NCBI GenBank assembly: GCA_016709145.1
Contig: JADJEK010000024.1
Location: 310,001 to 374,000 of the forward strand
Reading direction: 5' to 3'
Length of the DNA: 64,000 nt
Source: Planctomycetota bacterium
GTDB taxonomy: Bacteria; Planctomycetota; B15-G4; JADJEK01
Of this stretch, positions 35,014 through 43,886 are shown in pieces. The position numbers and the translations under genes are program-made. Position 1 is the stretch's first letter. Each line of letters starts with the position of its first letter. Under the pieces are notes generated by a model. The model was not told where the DNA came from. It did no database searches and saw nothing but the letters and a program-made list of their open reading frames with translations.

Positions 35014-35079
35014 GATCTCCTCCGGGTCAGCGTGTAGCGATGATCCGGATGATACGGAGCCAGCCGCGCGTGCGTTGGA

Positions 35080-36774
35080 TCAGCGTTTCGAGCCCGACTC
35101 CGCCGGCGCCGGAGCCTCCGCGTCCTTCTTCTTCTCGCGCTCCTTGCGGTCGAGCTCTTCCTGGAACTTCCGCATCTCGAGCACCTGCTTGCGGCGTTCG
35201 AAGTCGGCGACGCTGATGTACCCCTGCTGCACCAACTGCTCGAGCATCTCGATCGTGTCCTCGATCTCCGCTGGCTTCATGCCCTGCGTGACGACCTCGC
35301 GGATCGCCAGAGCGGCATCCCATTGCATCGTCAGGCGTGGCCTGATGCGCTCGATCAACTCCTGTTGCTGTGCGGCGAGATCGACGCGCTCGTGCGGATC
35401 GTTGGTCAAGTCGAAGAGCTGCGGCTTCGTCGACACGATCGCTTTCATGCCGAGCGGATCGTTCTTGAGGTCGTAGTACGGCTCGCCGGGCGCGACGCGA
35501 CCGAGATGTCCATCCATCAGGGCCTGGACGCCGATCTTGCAGCCGTCGATGTACTTCAGGTTCTCGCGCCGCACGTAGTTCGTGACGCCGTCCATGCCCT
35601 CGGACTTGTGGTCGGCGAAGTTCGGCGATTCGCCCAGCGCGACGCGCGGCTCGGTGTCGCGATCGAGCAACGCGTCCTCGAGATCGATGCCCTCGACTTG
35701 GATCGGAGTGTCGATCTCGCACGCGGCGCAGATCGTCGGGTACAGGTCGATGAGCCGCACGACGTCGGCGTTACGCACGCCCGCGAAGCGTCCGCCAGGG
35801 AACTTCACGATCAACGGCACGCGCACTTCTTCTTCGTAGAGCGTCAGCCCATGGCCCGCGTAGACGCCGTGATCGAGGAAGGACTCGCCGTGGTCCGAGG
35901 TGATGATCACGAGCGCGGTGTCGAGGAGTCCCAACGTCTCCAGCGTCGTCAGTAATTCACCGAGCCGCTGGTCGACGAAGCGGATCGTCGCGTCGTACGC
36001 ATCGATCAGTTCATCGATCGAGGCGTATTGATCGAGCTTCATGTAGTCGTGGATGCGGAACTTCTTCAACCGCGCGATCGGGTCGGGGAACGCGCGCGCG
36101 CCTTCCGGCACGACCGCCGTCGTTCCCGCCAAGGCCGCCTTCGCATCGTCGTCGGTGACGTACGGCGCGTGGCAATCGAACGTGTGGAAGAACAGGAAGA
36201 AGCGGTCGCGCTGGCGCTGGAAGATCCAGTCCTTCAGTTGTTGCGATCTGCGGCGGAACCCGTTGTTCGCCACCCAACCCGGCTGTGCCTTGTCGTCGTA
36301 GACGTCGAAGCCGGCGTCGAATCCGTGGCGCGACTCGAGGAAGCCGCCGTCGGTGAACCCAGCGGTCTTGAAGCCGGTGCTTTGCAGGCGTTCGGCGATC
36401 GTGACGTAATTCTCGGCCAGGCGATCCTGGTGGTAGCGCACGTTGTGCGACAGCGGATGCATGCCGGTCATCATCGTCATGTGCGACGGCAGCGTGTACG
36501 GCGCCTGCGACATCGCGTTCGTGAACACGGTCGACTTCGCCGCGAACGCATCGAGGTTCGGCGTGGTGGGTCGCGGATACCCGTACAGGCTCATGTGGTC
36601 CTGACGCAGCGTGTCGAGCGAGATCAGGATCACGCGGTCCGCGCGCACGCGGACGTCCGGCTGCTTCTCGGGGATCGACGGCCGCGACGCCAGGAACATG
36701 CCGACGGCCGCGGCCGCGAGGGCCAGCGCCGTGACGAGGACGAGCGGAGTGGAGGGAGAGAGAGGTGATCGCAT
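35080..36774 (-). CDS. Sulfatase-superfamily hydrolase with Thr at the formylglycine position
   Basis: The 564-residue protein has one N-terminal transmembrane anchor or signal (LVLVTALALAAAAVGMFLA, 11-29) and an alkaline-phosphatase/sulfatase core. VILISLDTLRQDHMSLYGY gives the first metal Asp. VIITSDHGESFLDHG gives the second metal site, and the C-terminal FDLTNDPHERVDL is typical. The nucleophile motif, normally C/S-x-P-S-R, is T94-L-P-S-H98, so neither formylglycine precursor nor its Arg is present. Thr-nucleophile relatives are phosphohydrolases or transferases, so sulfate ester hydrolysis should not be assumed. The C-terminus is a charged coiled coil (about 490-550). ATG 36774 was chosen over the upstream extension because it opens the hydrophobic segment. 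Confidence 0.85.
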   Translation of the reverse strand: MRSPLSPSTPLVLVTALALAAAAVGMFLASRPSIPEKQPDVRVRADRVILISLDTLRQDHMSLYGYPRPTTPNLDAFAAKSTVFTNAMSQAPYTLPSHMTMMTGMHPLSHNVRYHQDRLAENYVTIAERLQSTGFKTAGFTDGGFLESRHGFDAGFDVYDDKAQPGWVANNGFRRRSQQLKDWIFQRQRDRFFLFFHTFDCHAPYVTDDDAKAALAGTTAVVPEGARAFPDPIARLKKFRIHDYMKLDQYASIDELIDAYDATIRFVDQRLGELLTTLETLGLLDTALVIITSDHGESFLDHGVYAGHGLTLYEEEVRVPLIVKFPGGRFAGVRNADVVRLIDLYPTICAACEIDTPIQVEGIDLEDALLDRDTEPRVALGESPNFADHKSEGMDGVTNYVRRENLKYIDGCKIGVQALMDGHLGRVAPGEPYYDLKNDPLGMKAIVSTKPQLFDLTNDPHERVDLAAQQQELIERIRPRLTMQWDAALAIREVVTQGMKPAEIEDTIEMLEQLVQQGYISVADFERRKQVLEMRKFQEELDRKEREKKKDAEAPAPAESGSKR

Positions 36775-36892
36775 TCGTCCGGAGGGTAACAGGCAACCGC
36801 ACGACGCGAAGCAGGCGTTTCCGCGGCCGACGCACGCTCGCCGGGGGACCACTTCGGACGAGTTGGTTGCACCCGGAGATCGTGAAGTTCGA

Positions 36893-37411
36893 TCAACCTC
36901 GTTTCTTCTTCACGAACGTGCCGAGCTTCTGGTTCTTCACCACTCCAGGGAACTGCAAGACCATGTTGTGCATGGCGAGGTAGACGCCGGGCGCGACGAT
37001 CTGCACGGCGAGCAGGGCCTCGGTGAGGTTTTGCAGCGCGTCGGTCGACCGCAACTCGTACGGCCGCATCGCGCCGGTGAGGACGATCGGGACGCGCGGT
37101 GTCTGCAGTTGTTCGACGATGCGATCGCCGGTGTTCGCGAGGCGGTCGGTGCCGTGCACGATCACGATCCCATCGTGGATCTGCGCGAGCTCGCCCGCGG
37201 TCTCGGCGATCGCCGTGTGGTCTTCCGGCGTCATCTCGAGGCTGTCCTTGTTCATCAAGGACACGCGTTCGACCTCGACACCACGCAATTCGAGCGAGGC
37301 GAGCATCACGTCGAGCACGGAGACTTTGTTGGCGAGGATCCCCGACAGCTCGTCGTAGGTCTTCTCGATCGTGCCGCCGGTGGAGATGAGAGCGACGGTC
37401 TTCTTCGGCAT
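36893..37411 (-). CDS. Short asparaginase-domain protein (N-terminal domain only)
   Basis: The 172-residue protein matches only the N-terminal domain of type I/II asparaginases: ALISTGGTIEKTYD (catalytic Thr region, about 7-20), GIVIVHGTDRLANTGDRI (HGTD motif), and VLTGAMRPYE. Full asparaginases are about 330 residues, with a C-terminal domain that completes the dimer. Stand-alone 160-170 residue versions are a known group of unclear activity. The first catalytic Thr and the HGTD block are present, so activity is possible if the protein oligomerises. It starts with an ATG at 37411. Hairpins upstream at 37472-37529 separate it from the beta-helix gene. Confidence 0.82.
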   Translation of the reverse strand: MPKKTVALISTGGTIEKTYDELSGILANKVSVLDVMLASLELRGVEVERVSLMNKDSLEMTPEDHTAIAETAGELAQIHDGIVIVHGTDRLANTGDRIVEQLQTPRVPIVLTGAMRPYELRSTDALQNLTEALLAVQIVAPGVYLAMHNMVLQFPGVVKNQKLGTFVKKKRG

Positions 37412-37471
37412 GGCGAGGGGAACTCGTGGCGTTTCCGGGACGGCGATCTTCTACCAGGGCGCGCGTCGCGG

Positions 37472-37529
37472 CGTTCGTGCTCACTCGTGCACGAACGAAG
37501 CCGAACGGCGCGCCCGGGCGCCGCTCGGC
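37472..37529 (-). terminator. Two hairpins downstream of the beta-helix gene
   Basis: CGTTCGTGC/GCACGAACG (37472-37480 with 37489-37497) is a perfect 9-bp stem. GCCGA-a-CGGCGC pairs with GCGCCG-c-TCGGC (37500-37529) with one internal mismatch. Both follow the minus-strand stop at 37584, so they probably end that transcript before the asparaginase-domain gene. Confidence 0.5.
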
Positions 37530-37583
37530 CACCACGCGGAACGCCCGCGCGGGTTTCTCGATGCGTTGTTCGGATGACCGCGA

Positions 37584-38354
37584 TCAGTTCGGCTCGACGT
37601 CGACGTTCGCGCCGCCGCTTTGGAACTGCACCTGATCGAGGACGGCGAAGGTGCCGTCGTTGGCCAGATCGAGGCGATTCGCGAGCAGGACCGCGATGCG
37701 CAGTTCGACGCCGTTCGCGAGATTCGCGATGCCGTGCTCGCCGTTCTTCGGGACCAGGGCGTCGGTCAGGCGCGTCCCGGACGCCGTCGATTCGAGTCGG
37801 ATGCCGTCGCGCAGGTTGCGCGTCGAGGTGAAGCACTCGATGTCGCATCCGACACGCAGGACGCACAGGCTGTGACGCACGTTGTCCTTGGCGAGGTTGT
37901 CGAACATCGTGACGTCGTCGCGGTGCAGGTCGAAGCCCGCCGCGCCCTCGTTCGAGCAGCGCTGCGCCACGTTGCGGGCGACCGGCGTGCTGCCGGAGCC
38001 CGCTCCGATGCGGATGCCGGCCGCACTCCCGATCTTCACGCGGTTGTCGGTGACGACGGACTGGAGCGCGGCCTCGATCGTGATCGCCGGGCCGTCGCCG
38101 CCCGATCCGAGTTCACGGCCATCGACGATTACGCTGCCGACCCCGCGCAGTTCGAGGCCGTCCTTGCCGAGGATGCGCAGCGTCTCGACGTAGATGCCGG
38201 CCTTGAGGACGATCGTGTCGTCGGCGTCGGCGAGATCGATCGGGTCCTGGATGCTCGTGAGCGGTCCGTTGGAGGCGACGAACAGGGTCTTCGCGTCGAG
38301 CGTCGGGACCAGCAGGGCGGCGGACGCGACCGCGAGGAGACGGGTGATGGTCAT
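37584..38354 (-). CDS. Secreted right-handed beta-helix protein
   Basis: The 256-residue protein has a signal peptide (MTITRLLAVASAALLVPTLDA). It then has the pectate-lyase/NosD-like pattern: LFVASNGPLTSIQDPIDLADADDTIVLKAGIYVETLRI, followed by short rungs such as GLELRGVGSVIVDG and VTMFDNLAKDNVRHSL. The usual N-x-F/xDN rung residues support a parallel beta-helix. No lyase catalytic site can be assigned. Such small proteins often bind or cleave polysaccharides at the surface. ATG 38354 is four residues inside the longest frame and gives a standard signal peptide. It is divergent from the esterase gene. Confidence 0.75.
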   Translation of the reverse strand: MTITRLLAVASAALLVPTLDAKTLFVASNGPLTSIQDPIDLADADDTIVLKAGIYVETLRILGKDGLELRGVGSVIVDGRELGSGGDGPAITIEAALQSVVTDNRVKIGSAAGIRIGAGSGSTPVARNVAQRCSNEGAAGFDLHRDDVTMFDNLAKDNVRHSLCVLRVGCDIECFTSTRNLRDGIRLESTASGTRLTDALVPKNGEHGIANLANGVELRIAVLLANRLDLANDGTFAVLDQVQFQSGGANVDVEPN

Positions 38355-38512
38355 GGGAACCTCCACGCACGGAGGCGACGTGGCCGGCCGTCCCCGACAG
38401 CGATTTCGCGATTCCCGAGCCGGACCTTGCCGCGCCGCCCAGGGGACGGGAAGATCCCGGCCCCTCGCGCCGCAGGAGCGCGCCCCAGCATCGCCCCCCC
38501 CGGAACCTCGCC

Positions 38513-39253
38513 ATGCACAAGAAGGCTCATCAGATCCCGAGCGTCGCGATGGGACGCAAGATCTACCTCTGGCAATACGGCGACTTCGGCATGCCGTTGC
38601 TCGTGTTCCCCTCCGCGGCCGGCATGGCGCACGAGTGGGAGGCGCACGGCGTCATCGACGCGCTCGCGCACCACGTCGAGGGCGGCAAGATCAAGTTCTA
38701 CTGCATCGAGTCGAACGTCGCCGAAGCGTGGACGCGCAAGGAGAACGACCCGGCGTGGCGCATCCAACGCCACCTCGCCTACGAGCGCTTCGTCGTCGAA
38801 GAGCTGGTCCCGTTCATCCGACTCGATTGCAAAACGCCCAACATCCCGATCGCGGTGACCGGCTGTTCCCTCGGCGCGTTCTACGCCGCGAACTTCGCGC
38901 TGAAGTACCCCGAGACGTTCCGCTACGCACTGTGCATGTCGGGTCGCTACGACATCACGAGCTTCAACGGACTGCAGTCGATCGACGTCTACTACAACAA
39001 CCCGATGGCGTACGTCGGCAACATGAACGGCGACCACCTCGAACGCGTGCGCGGCAATACGTATCTGCAACTCGTGTGCGGCCGTGGCAAGTGGGAGGAC
39101 GGCAACTGGCAGGACACCGAGAAGCTCGGGCACCTGCTGCGCGGCAAGGGCATCCCGGCCGCGGCCGATCTGTGGGGCGAGGACGTCCACCACGAGTGGG
39201 GCTGGTGGATCAAGCAGGCCGACCATTACCTCGGTCGACGATTCAAGGGCTGA
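38513..39253 (+). CDS. Esterase D-like alpha/beta hydrolase (PF00756 type)
   Basis: The 246-residue cytoplasmic protein has the nucleophile elbow GCSLGAFYAANFALKYPETF (Ser in GCSLG, about residue 121) and a C-terminal histidine in EDVHHEWGWWIKQADHYL. IPVAVTG-like strands precede the elbow. This matches putative esterases related to antigen 85/EsD. The substrate is unknown; these enzymes often hydrolyse acyl esters on sugars or siderophores. The promoter is presumably in the 158-base gap shared with the beta-helix gene. The minus-strand SDR gene is convergent 34 bases after its stop. Confidence 0.85.
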   Translation: MHKKAHQIPSVAMGRKIYLWQYGDFGMPLLVFPSAAGMAHEWEAHGVIDALAHHVEGGKIKFYCIESNVAEAWTRKENDPAWRIQRHLAYERFVVEELVPFIRLDCKTPNIPIAVTGCSLGAFYAANFALKYPETFRYALCMSGRYDITSFNGLQSIDVYYNNPMAYVGNMNGDHLERVRGNTYLQLVCGRGKWEDGNWQDTEKLGHLLRGKGIPAAADLWGEDVHHEWGWWIKQADHYLGRRFKG

Positions 39254-39287
39254 TCGCGGTCGAATCGAGCGGCTTCGCCGCCTTCGA

Positions 39288-40079
39288 TCACAGCCCTTTC
39301 AAGTACCCGCCGTCCACGGCGAGCGTCGTCCCGGTGACGTAGCTCGACGCCGCCGAACACAAGAACGTGACGGCCGACGCGATCTCGTGCGGTTCGCCGA
39401 TGCGCGCCATCGGGATCAGCGCTTCCCAGCTCGCGAACACCTGCTCCTTCGACAAGCCCGTCCGTTGAGCGGCGACGTCGGCGAGCTCTTCCAAGCGTTC
39501 GGTGCGCGCATAGCCCGGCAGCACGACGTTCACGGTCACGCCGTCCTTCGCGACGCGGTTCGCGACCGTCTTCGCGAAGCCGAGCACGGCCGCGCGCGTG
39601 GCGTTCGACAGGATCAAGTTGTCGAGCGGTTGCCGCGCCGAGACCGACGCCAGGTGCACGACGCGGCCGTAGCCGTTCTTGCGCATCGGGGGCAGGAACG
39701 CGTCGAACAGCCGGACCGCGGACATGAAGCACAGCTCGAACGCATCGAGGTACTGTGCGTCCTCGACGTCGTCGTACGAGCCCGAAGCCGGACCGCCCGC
39801 GTTGGACACCAGGATGTCGGGATCGCCGAGCTCGGCACGCACGCGTTCGGCGAACGCTTCGACCGACTGCGGATCGCGCACGTCGAACGGCACCGGCACG
39901 ACCGTCGAGTCGGCGTAGCGATCGACGAGATCGGCCGCGGCGGCCGCGAGCTCTTCGGCGGTGCGCGCGCCGATCGCGACGATGGCGCCTTCGCGCAGCA
40001 ACGCCTCGGCGATCGAAAAGCCGAGCCCGCGACTGCCGCCGGTCACGACCGCGATCCTGCCCTTGATGCCGAGTTCCAT
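39288..40079 (-). CDS. SDR oxidoreductase lacking the YxxxK pair
   Basis: The 263-residue protein has the classical SDR cofactor motif VVTGGSRGLGFSIAEAL (about 11-27), DILVSNAGGPASG (NAG motif), and the C-terminal SYVTGTTLAVDGGYLKGL. The catalytic helix reads VSARQPLDNLILSNATRAAVLGFAKT, so the position of YxxxK is S-x-x-x-R. A recognised branch of FabG-like SDRs with SNA(T/L)RAA has the same change; its chemistry is uncertain. The N-terminal GIKGRIAVVTGG is normal. ATG 40079 begins without a signal peptide. It is followed on the same strand by no close partner; the gene at 40108-40611 lies 28 bases upstream. Confidence 0.84.
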   Translation of the reverse strand: MELGIKGRIAVVTGGSRGLGFSIAEALLREGAIVAIGARTAEELAAAAADLVDRYADSTVVPVPFDVRDPQSVEAFAERVRAELGDPDILVSNAGGPASGSYDDVEDAQYLDAFELCFMSAVRLFDAFLPPMRKNGYGRVVHLASVSARQPLDNLILSNATRAAVLGFAKTVANRVAKDGVTVNVVLPGYARTERLEELADVAAQRTGLSKEQVFASWEALIPMARIGEPHEIASAVTFLCSAASSYVTGTTLAVDGGYLKGL

Positions 40080-40107
40080 GCGATGGGATCCGTTCGTTGA
40101 AGGGCGA

Positions 40108-40611
40108 CTATTTCGACGCGCCGGGCGAGTCGGGTGGGAGGGGGCGGATGAACGCTTCGAGTTCGCGCCCGAACTCTGCGTAACGCTGCGGCGACGACGC
40201 CTGTCCGAGACGGAACGCGACCTTCGCCAGCGTGGCGTCCCCGCGCTCCTTGGCGCGGCGCCCGAGCTGCATCAGCAGCGGACCGAGGTCGATCGAGTGC
40301 GCGACGGGCTCTTGCCCGAGCAGGTCTTGGACCAGACCCAGGGCCGTGTTGAGGTCATTGGCCTCGATCAGCGACCGAGCGCGCCGGAACTTCAGTTCCA
40401 CGACCTGCTCGTCCGTGAGTTCGAGGTCGAGCGCCTGCTCGTAGACGAGCGCGGCTCGCGCGGGCTCGGCCGCACGCTCGAGATCGGACCCGTAGGCGAT
40501 TGCCGACTGGTACGACTCGGCGCGTTCCCCGCGTTCCGCGACCGTCGTCGCCACGTAGCACGCGGCGACGGCAAGTCCGAGAACGGCAACGACCTGGAGC
40601 ACGCGACGCAT
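40108..40611 (-). CDS. Small membrane-anchored helical (TPR-like) protein
   Basis: The 167-residue protein begins with a transmembrane segment (VLQVVAVLGLAVAACYVATTV). Helices with a TPR-like pattern follow: YQSAIAYGSDLERAAEPARAALVYEQALDLEL and ARSLIEANDLNTALGLVQDLL. There is no enzyme motif. ATG 40611 starts at the membrane anchor; the longer frame to 40782 has Arg-rich non-coding composition. The SDR gene begins 28 bases after its stop and may be co-transcribed. Function is unknown. Confidence 0.65.
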   Translation of the reverse strand: MRRVLQVVAVLGLAVAACYVATTVAERGERAESYQSAIAYGSDLERAAEPARAALVYEQALDLELTDEQVVELKFRRARSLIEANDLNTALGLVQDLLGQEPVAHSIDLGPLLMQLGRRAKERGDATLAKVAFRLGQASSPQRYAEFGRELEAFIRPLPPDSPGASK

Positions 40612-40856
40612 GATTCGGTGGGAACCTCGACGAAGTGGCGGGAGTATAGCGGCGGGTCGCCGGAACTCCGGCTCGTCGCGTCGGTCCTGGCGGCGTGCGA
40701 CCTCGCCGTGAAACCGTGACGAACTCGGGACAAGCCGACCCGATCGTGGCTCTGCTACCATCCCACCGCCTCGTGCTCGCACGGGGCACCTGCGGTCGAC
40801 CGAGCGAGGGCACGCCGAGTCATCCAGGTCGCGGGAATCGAAGGAAGGAGACCGAG

Positions 40857-42701
40857 GTGTTCGAATCGTCCTCGTGGTGGCGCATGGCGCCCGTAGCCCT
40901 CGTCTTGTGCATCACGCCGCCGGCTTGGTGCGGCAGTACGCCGTCGAAGGTCTATCGCGATCCGGTCCACAAGTTTTCGCTGAAGATCTTCCCGGACTGG
41001 GAGCAGGTCCCGATCGATCCGACCGAGCAGTGGGAAGTCGCGAAGTTCTACGACCCCGCGAACAAGGGCGATGCGTTCCGCCCCGAGCTCACCGTCTACC
41101 GCATCGCGAAGAAGGAGCCCGTCGACGGCGGGTCGCTGACCGGCAGCGGCGGCGGCAGACCCGAGATCCCGGCGGAGTTCCTCGAACGACTGCGGCCGAA
41201 GAGCGCGTTCCAACTCAGCATGCGGCGCCTGATCGTGCCGCCGGGCGAGAAGGAGCCCGACGAGAAGGTGTTCAAGGAGTTCGCGTCCAGCGAGAAGATC
41301 AAGGGCAAGGTCTGGACCGCGTCGATCGCGCACCAGAAGGGCGACAAGAACGCCACGGTGTTCGCGCAGCTCGTCACGTTCGAGAAGGACGACGTCGAGT
41401 ACGGCATCTACTGCGTCTGCACCGAGCAGCGGCGCAAGGGCTTCGAGCCGGCGTACCGCACGATCGCGAAGTCGTTTCAGTTCTTCGACGAGCGTGCGAA
41501 GGACGTCGAGACGCTCGACGTGCTCGATGGTGTGAACATCACGCCCGGCCGCCGGTCCAAGATCGAACGCAGCATGATCAAGGGCTGGGGAGTCACGGTC
41601 AGCCCGAAGAAGAACTACATCGTCATCTACAACACGAACCGGAATAAGAACAAGGCGCTCGCGCGTCAGCTCGCCGAGCGCATCGAACTGATCCGCGAGC
41701 AGATCTACGAAAAGCAGTTCCCGTCGGCGAAGCCGATCGACGCCGTCAGCGTGATGCGCATCTGCGCGAACCAGGCCGAGTACCACGCGTACGGCGGACC
41801 CGGCGGTTCGGCGGGGTACTGGAACTCGGGTTCCGAAGAGCTCGTGTTCTACGACATGAGCAAGAAGAAGGAGCCCGACGAGGACACGCTCGCGGTCCTC
41901 TATCACGAGGCGTTCCACCAATACATCTTCTATTCGGTCGGCAACGTCGCTCCGCACTCGTGGTTCAACGAGGGCCACGGCGACTACTACGCCGGCGCGC
42001 GGTTCGCGGGCTCCAAGGTCTCGATCAAGCCGTTCAACTGGCGCATCGGCACCGTGAAGAACGCGATCCGCGAAGGAGCGCGTTCGTTCCGTATCGAGAA
42101 GGACCCGCAGACCGGCAAAGAGCGGAAGATCTACGACAACAGCAAGGGCTACACGCCGCTCGCCGACCTCGTGACCTTTTCGCAGCGCGATTACTACAGC
42201 TACCCCGGCGTCAGCTACGCGCAGGGCTGGAGTCTCGTGTACTTCCTGCGCGAGATCGTGCCCAAGAACAAGGCGATGAACGCCAAGTGGGGCAAGATCC
42301 TCGACGTCTACTTCGACACGTTGAAGGCCGAGGTCAATCGCGAGACCCCGCTCGACACCGAGCGCAAGCCGGAGCCCGAGGATCCTGCTCCCGAGGGCCC
42401 GGGCTCGGAGCCCGATCCCACCAAGCCCGATCCGACCGAGCCCACTCCTGGCGAACCCGATGCACCGGGCGCACCGGGCGCACCGGACGCGCCGGGCGAA
42501 CCCACGGATCCCGGCGATCCCGATGACGGTGACGGCGAGGGCGGCGAGGAAGAACCGACCGACCCGGGCTTCCAGCCGATCCCGACCGGCTTCGGCTCCG
42601 ACAACGCGCTGAAGAAGGCGATCGAAGCCGCGTTCAAGGGCGTCGACTTCGAGGAGTTCGAAGCGGCGTGGCGTGAGGCCACCCTGAAGATCTCGGGCTG
42701 A
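40857..42701 (+). CDS. Exported DUF1570-type putative zinc metalloprotease
   Basis: The 614-residue protein begins at GTG 40857, preceded by AAGGAAGGAG (40841-40850), and has a signal peptide (about 10-26). A lipid-binding-like domain (VYRDPVHKFSLKIFPDWEQVP) is followed by a protease-like domain with AVLYHEAFHQYIF (HExxH, about residue 347) and the downstream WFNEGHGDYYAG, which supplies the third zinc ligand Glu. This is the DUF1570/gluzincin-like pattern common in Planctomycetota. About residues 505-575 form an acidic Pro/Asp/Glu-rich linker (PDPTEPTPGEPDAPGAPG), and the C-terminus is a short helix. It probably acts in the periplasm on unknown proteins. Confidence 0.85.
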   Translation: MFESSSWWRMAPVALVLCITPPAWCGSTPSKVYRDPVHKFSLKIFPDWEQVPIDPTEQWEVAKFYDPANKGDAFRPELTVYRIAKKEPVDGGSLTGSGGGRPEIPAEFLERLRPKSAFQLSMRRLIVPPGEKEPDEKVFKEFASSEKIKGKVWTASIAHQKGDKNATVFAQLVTFEKDDVEYGIYCVCTEQRRKGFEPAYRTIAKSFQFFDERAKDVETLDVLDGVNITPGRRSKIERSMIKGWGVTVSPKKNYIVIYNTNRNKNKALARQLAERIELIREQIYEKQFPSAKPIDAVSVMRICANQAEYHAYGGPGGSAGYWNSGSEELVFYDMSKKKEPDEDTLAVLYHEAFHQYIFYSVGNVAPHSWFNEGHGDYYAGARFAGSKVSIKPFNWRIGTVKNAIREGARSFRIEKDPQTGKERKIYDNSKGYTPLADLVTFSQRDYYSYPGVSYAQGWSLVYFLREIVPKNKAMNAKWGKILDVYFDTLKAEVNRETPLDTERKPEPEDPAPEGPGSEPDPTKPDPTEPTPGEPDAPGAPGAPDAPGEPTDPGDPDDGDGEGGEEEPTDPGFQPIPTGFGSDNALKKAIEAAFKGVDFEEFEAAWREATLKISG

Positions 42702-42726
42702 GGCCGATCGCCTCGCCCCGATTCGT

Positions 42727-42981
42727 TCAGCGCAGGTTCTTGGTCCGCAACCGCACGACGGTGGCGCCCGCGCCGCCGTCGCTGGGGCGGGCTTGCCCGA
42801 AGTCGTAGACCGCCGGATGGCCGTCGAGCAGCTTGCGCGTCAGGTCCTTCAGGATGCCCTTGCCGATGCCGTGCACGATGCGGAGGTTCAACACTCCGTC
42901 GCGCTGACTCTGTTGCAAGAACGCGCGGATGCGTTGGAGAGCGGTGCTGCGGTCGAGTCCGTGCAGATCGAGTTCGCGCAT
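42727..42981 (-). CDS. Small Smr-domain protein
   Basis: The 84-residue protein is a stand-alone Smr domain: MRELDLHGLDRSTALQRIRAFL with the LDLHG motif, then LRIVHGIGKGILKDLTRKLL with the HGxGxG motif, then a variable TVVRL end. Such domains are nucleases of the MutS2 C-terminal type that nick branched DNA or cut RNA, notably on collided ribosomes. ATG 42981 lies 5 bases after the stop of the TraB-like gene on the same strand, so it is the last gene of that operon. The short length is typical of free-standing Smr proteins. Confidence 0.85.
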   Translation of the reverse strand: MRELDLHGLDRSTALQRIRAFLQQSQRDGVLNLRIVHGIGKGILKDLTRKLLDGHPAVYDFGQARPSDGGAGATVVRLRTKNLR

Positions 42982-42986
42982 GACGT

Positions 42987-43886
42987 TCACTTCGTTCCGG
43001 GAGGATCCGTGACCGCGGGCTTCGGGGTCGCGGCCGGCGCCGCCGGGATGTCCCATGCCACCAGCCATTCCTGCGATTTGCGCGTGAAGCCGAGTTCGCG
43101 CAGGCGGCGCTCCATGTCGGGCAGGTGCGCAGCGCCGTAGAAGATCGCGAGGCGTTCCTTGCCGGCCGCGATCTGTTCTGCGAGCACGTCCATGCAGATC
43201 TTGTTGCGCTCGCCGAGCAGCGTCGAGCCTTCGCCCTTCGAGCCCTTGTCGAGGCCGGAGACCATCGCCTCCATGTCCTCGAACTGCTTGCCGAGCAGCA
43301 TCTTCATCGTGCGCGCCGAGTCCTTGCTCGTGAGCGCGAGCAGCATCGCCATCGAGCTGATCTGCGAGTTCGGATTCTGCTCGGCGCGCTCCATCTCGGC
43401 GCGCATGAGCTTCAGCATCATCGACAGCAGCGACTCGCCCTTCTCTTCCATCTTCGCGGCGAAGCCGCGCGGGTCGATGTCGGCGTGGACGAAGTTCTCG
43501 GGCGAGTAGTCGACCTCTTCGAGTTGGAACGTGAGGTCGAGCGAGTCCTTCATGAAGCGCTGCATCATGCTGAGCGGCGAATCGGTTCCGGTGCCGGGCT
43601 CGGGCTTCATGCCCCGTTCCGCGACCAGTTCGTACAGCACGGAATCGAAGCCCGTGAACAGCGCGTTCAGCTCTTCGTAGTAGGCGCGGTCCCCGATGTG
43701 CACGGCGCCGACCAGCGCGACCTGGTGGCCGTTCGCGTCGACGTAGTTCACCAACGCCGATTCGAGGCGCCCGCTGCCGGCCTCGTCCTGGACGAAGCGC
43801 ATGAAGTCGGTCGGTTCGTCCTCGAACGTCGCGGCACACGCGGCGAACGCGAACGGGAGCAAGCAGGAGACGATCGAGTGATTCAT
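42987..43886 (-). CDS. TraB/GumN-like lipoprotein
   Basis: The 299-residue protein has a lipoprotein signal (LLPFAFAAC, Cys about 17). It also has the TraB/GumN (PF01963) features LVGAVHIGDRAYYEEL, FDSVLYELVAERG, and the C-terminal LAIFYGAAHLPDMERRLRELGF. The GAxHIG and GxAHLPG-like motifs are the two conserved histidine sites of the family (related to Tiki metalloproteases). A middle helical segment is Met-rich (MMLKLMRAEME, MAMLLAL). It should sit on the periplasmic side of a membrane; the substrate is unknown. Its start overlaps the xth stop by 4 bases. Confidence 0.82.
   Translation of the reverse strand: MNHSIVSCLLPFAFAACAATFEDEPTDFMRFVQDEAGSGRLESALVNYVDANGHQVALVGAVHIGDRAYYEELNALFTGFDSVLYELVAERGMKPEPGTGTDSPLSMMQRFMKDSLDLTFQLEEVDYSPENFVHADIDPRGFAAKMEEKGESLLSMMLKLMRAEMERAEQNPNSQISSMAMLLALTSKDSARTMKMLLGKQFEDMEAMVSGLDKGSKGEGSTLLGERNKICMDVLAEQIAAGKERLAIFYGAAHLPDMERRLRELGFTRKSQEWLVAWDIPAAPAATPKPAVTDPPGTK

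Noticed and set aside
40695..40856. Upstream extension of the DUF1570 gene
   Set aside because: The GTG at 40857 has a strong Shine-Dalgarno and opens a signal peptide, while the upstream residues are Arg/Pro-rich and non-coding in look.
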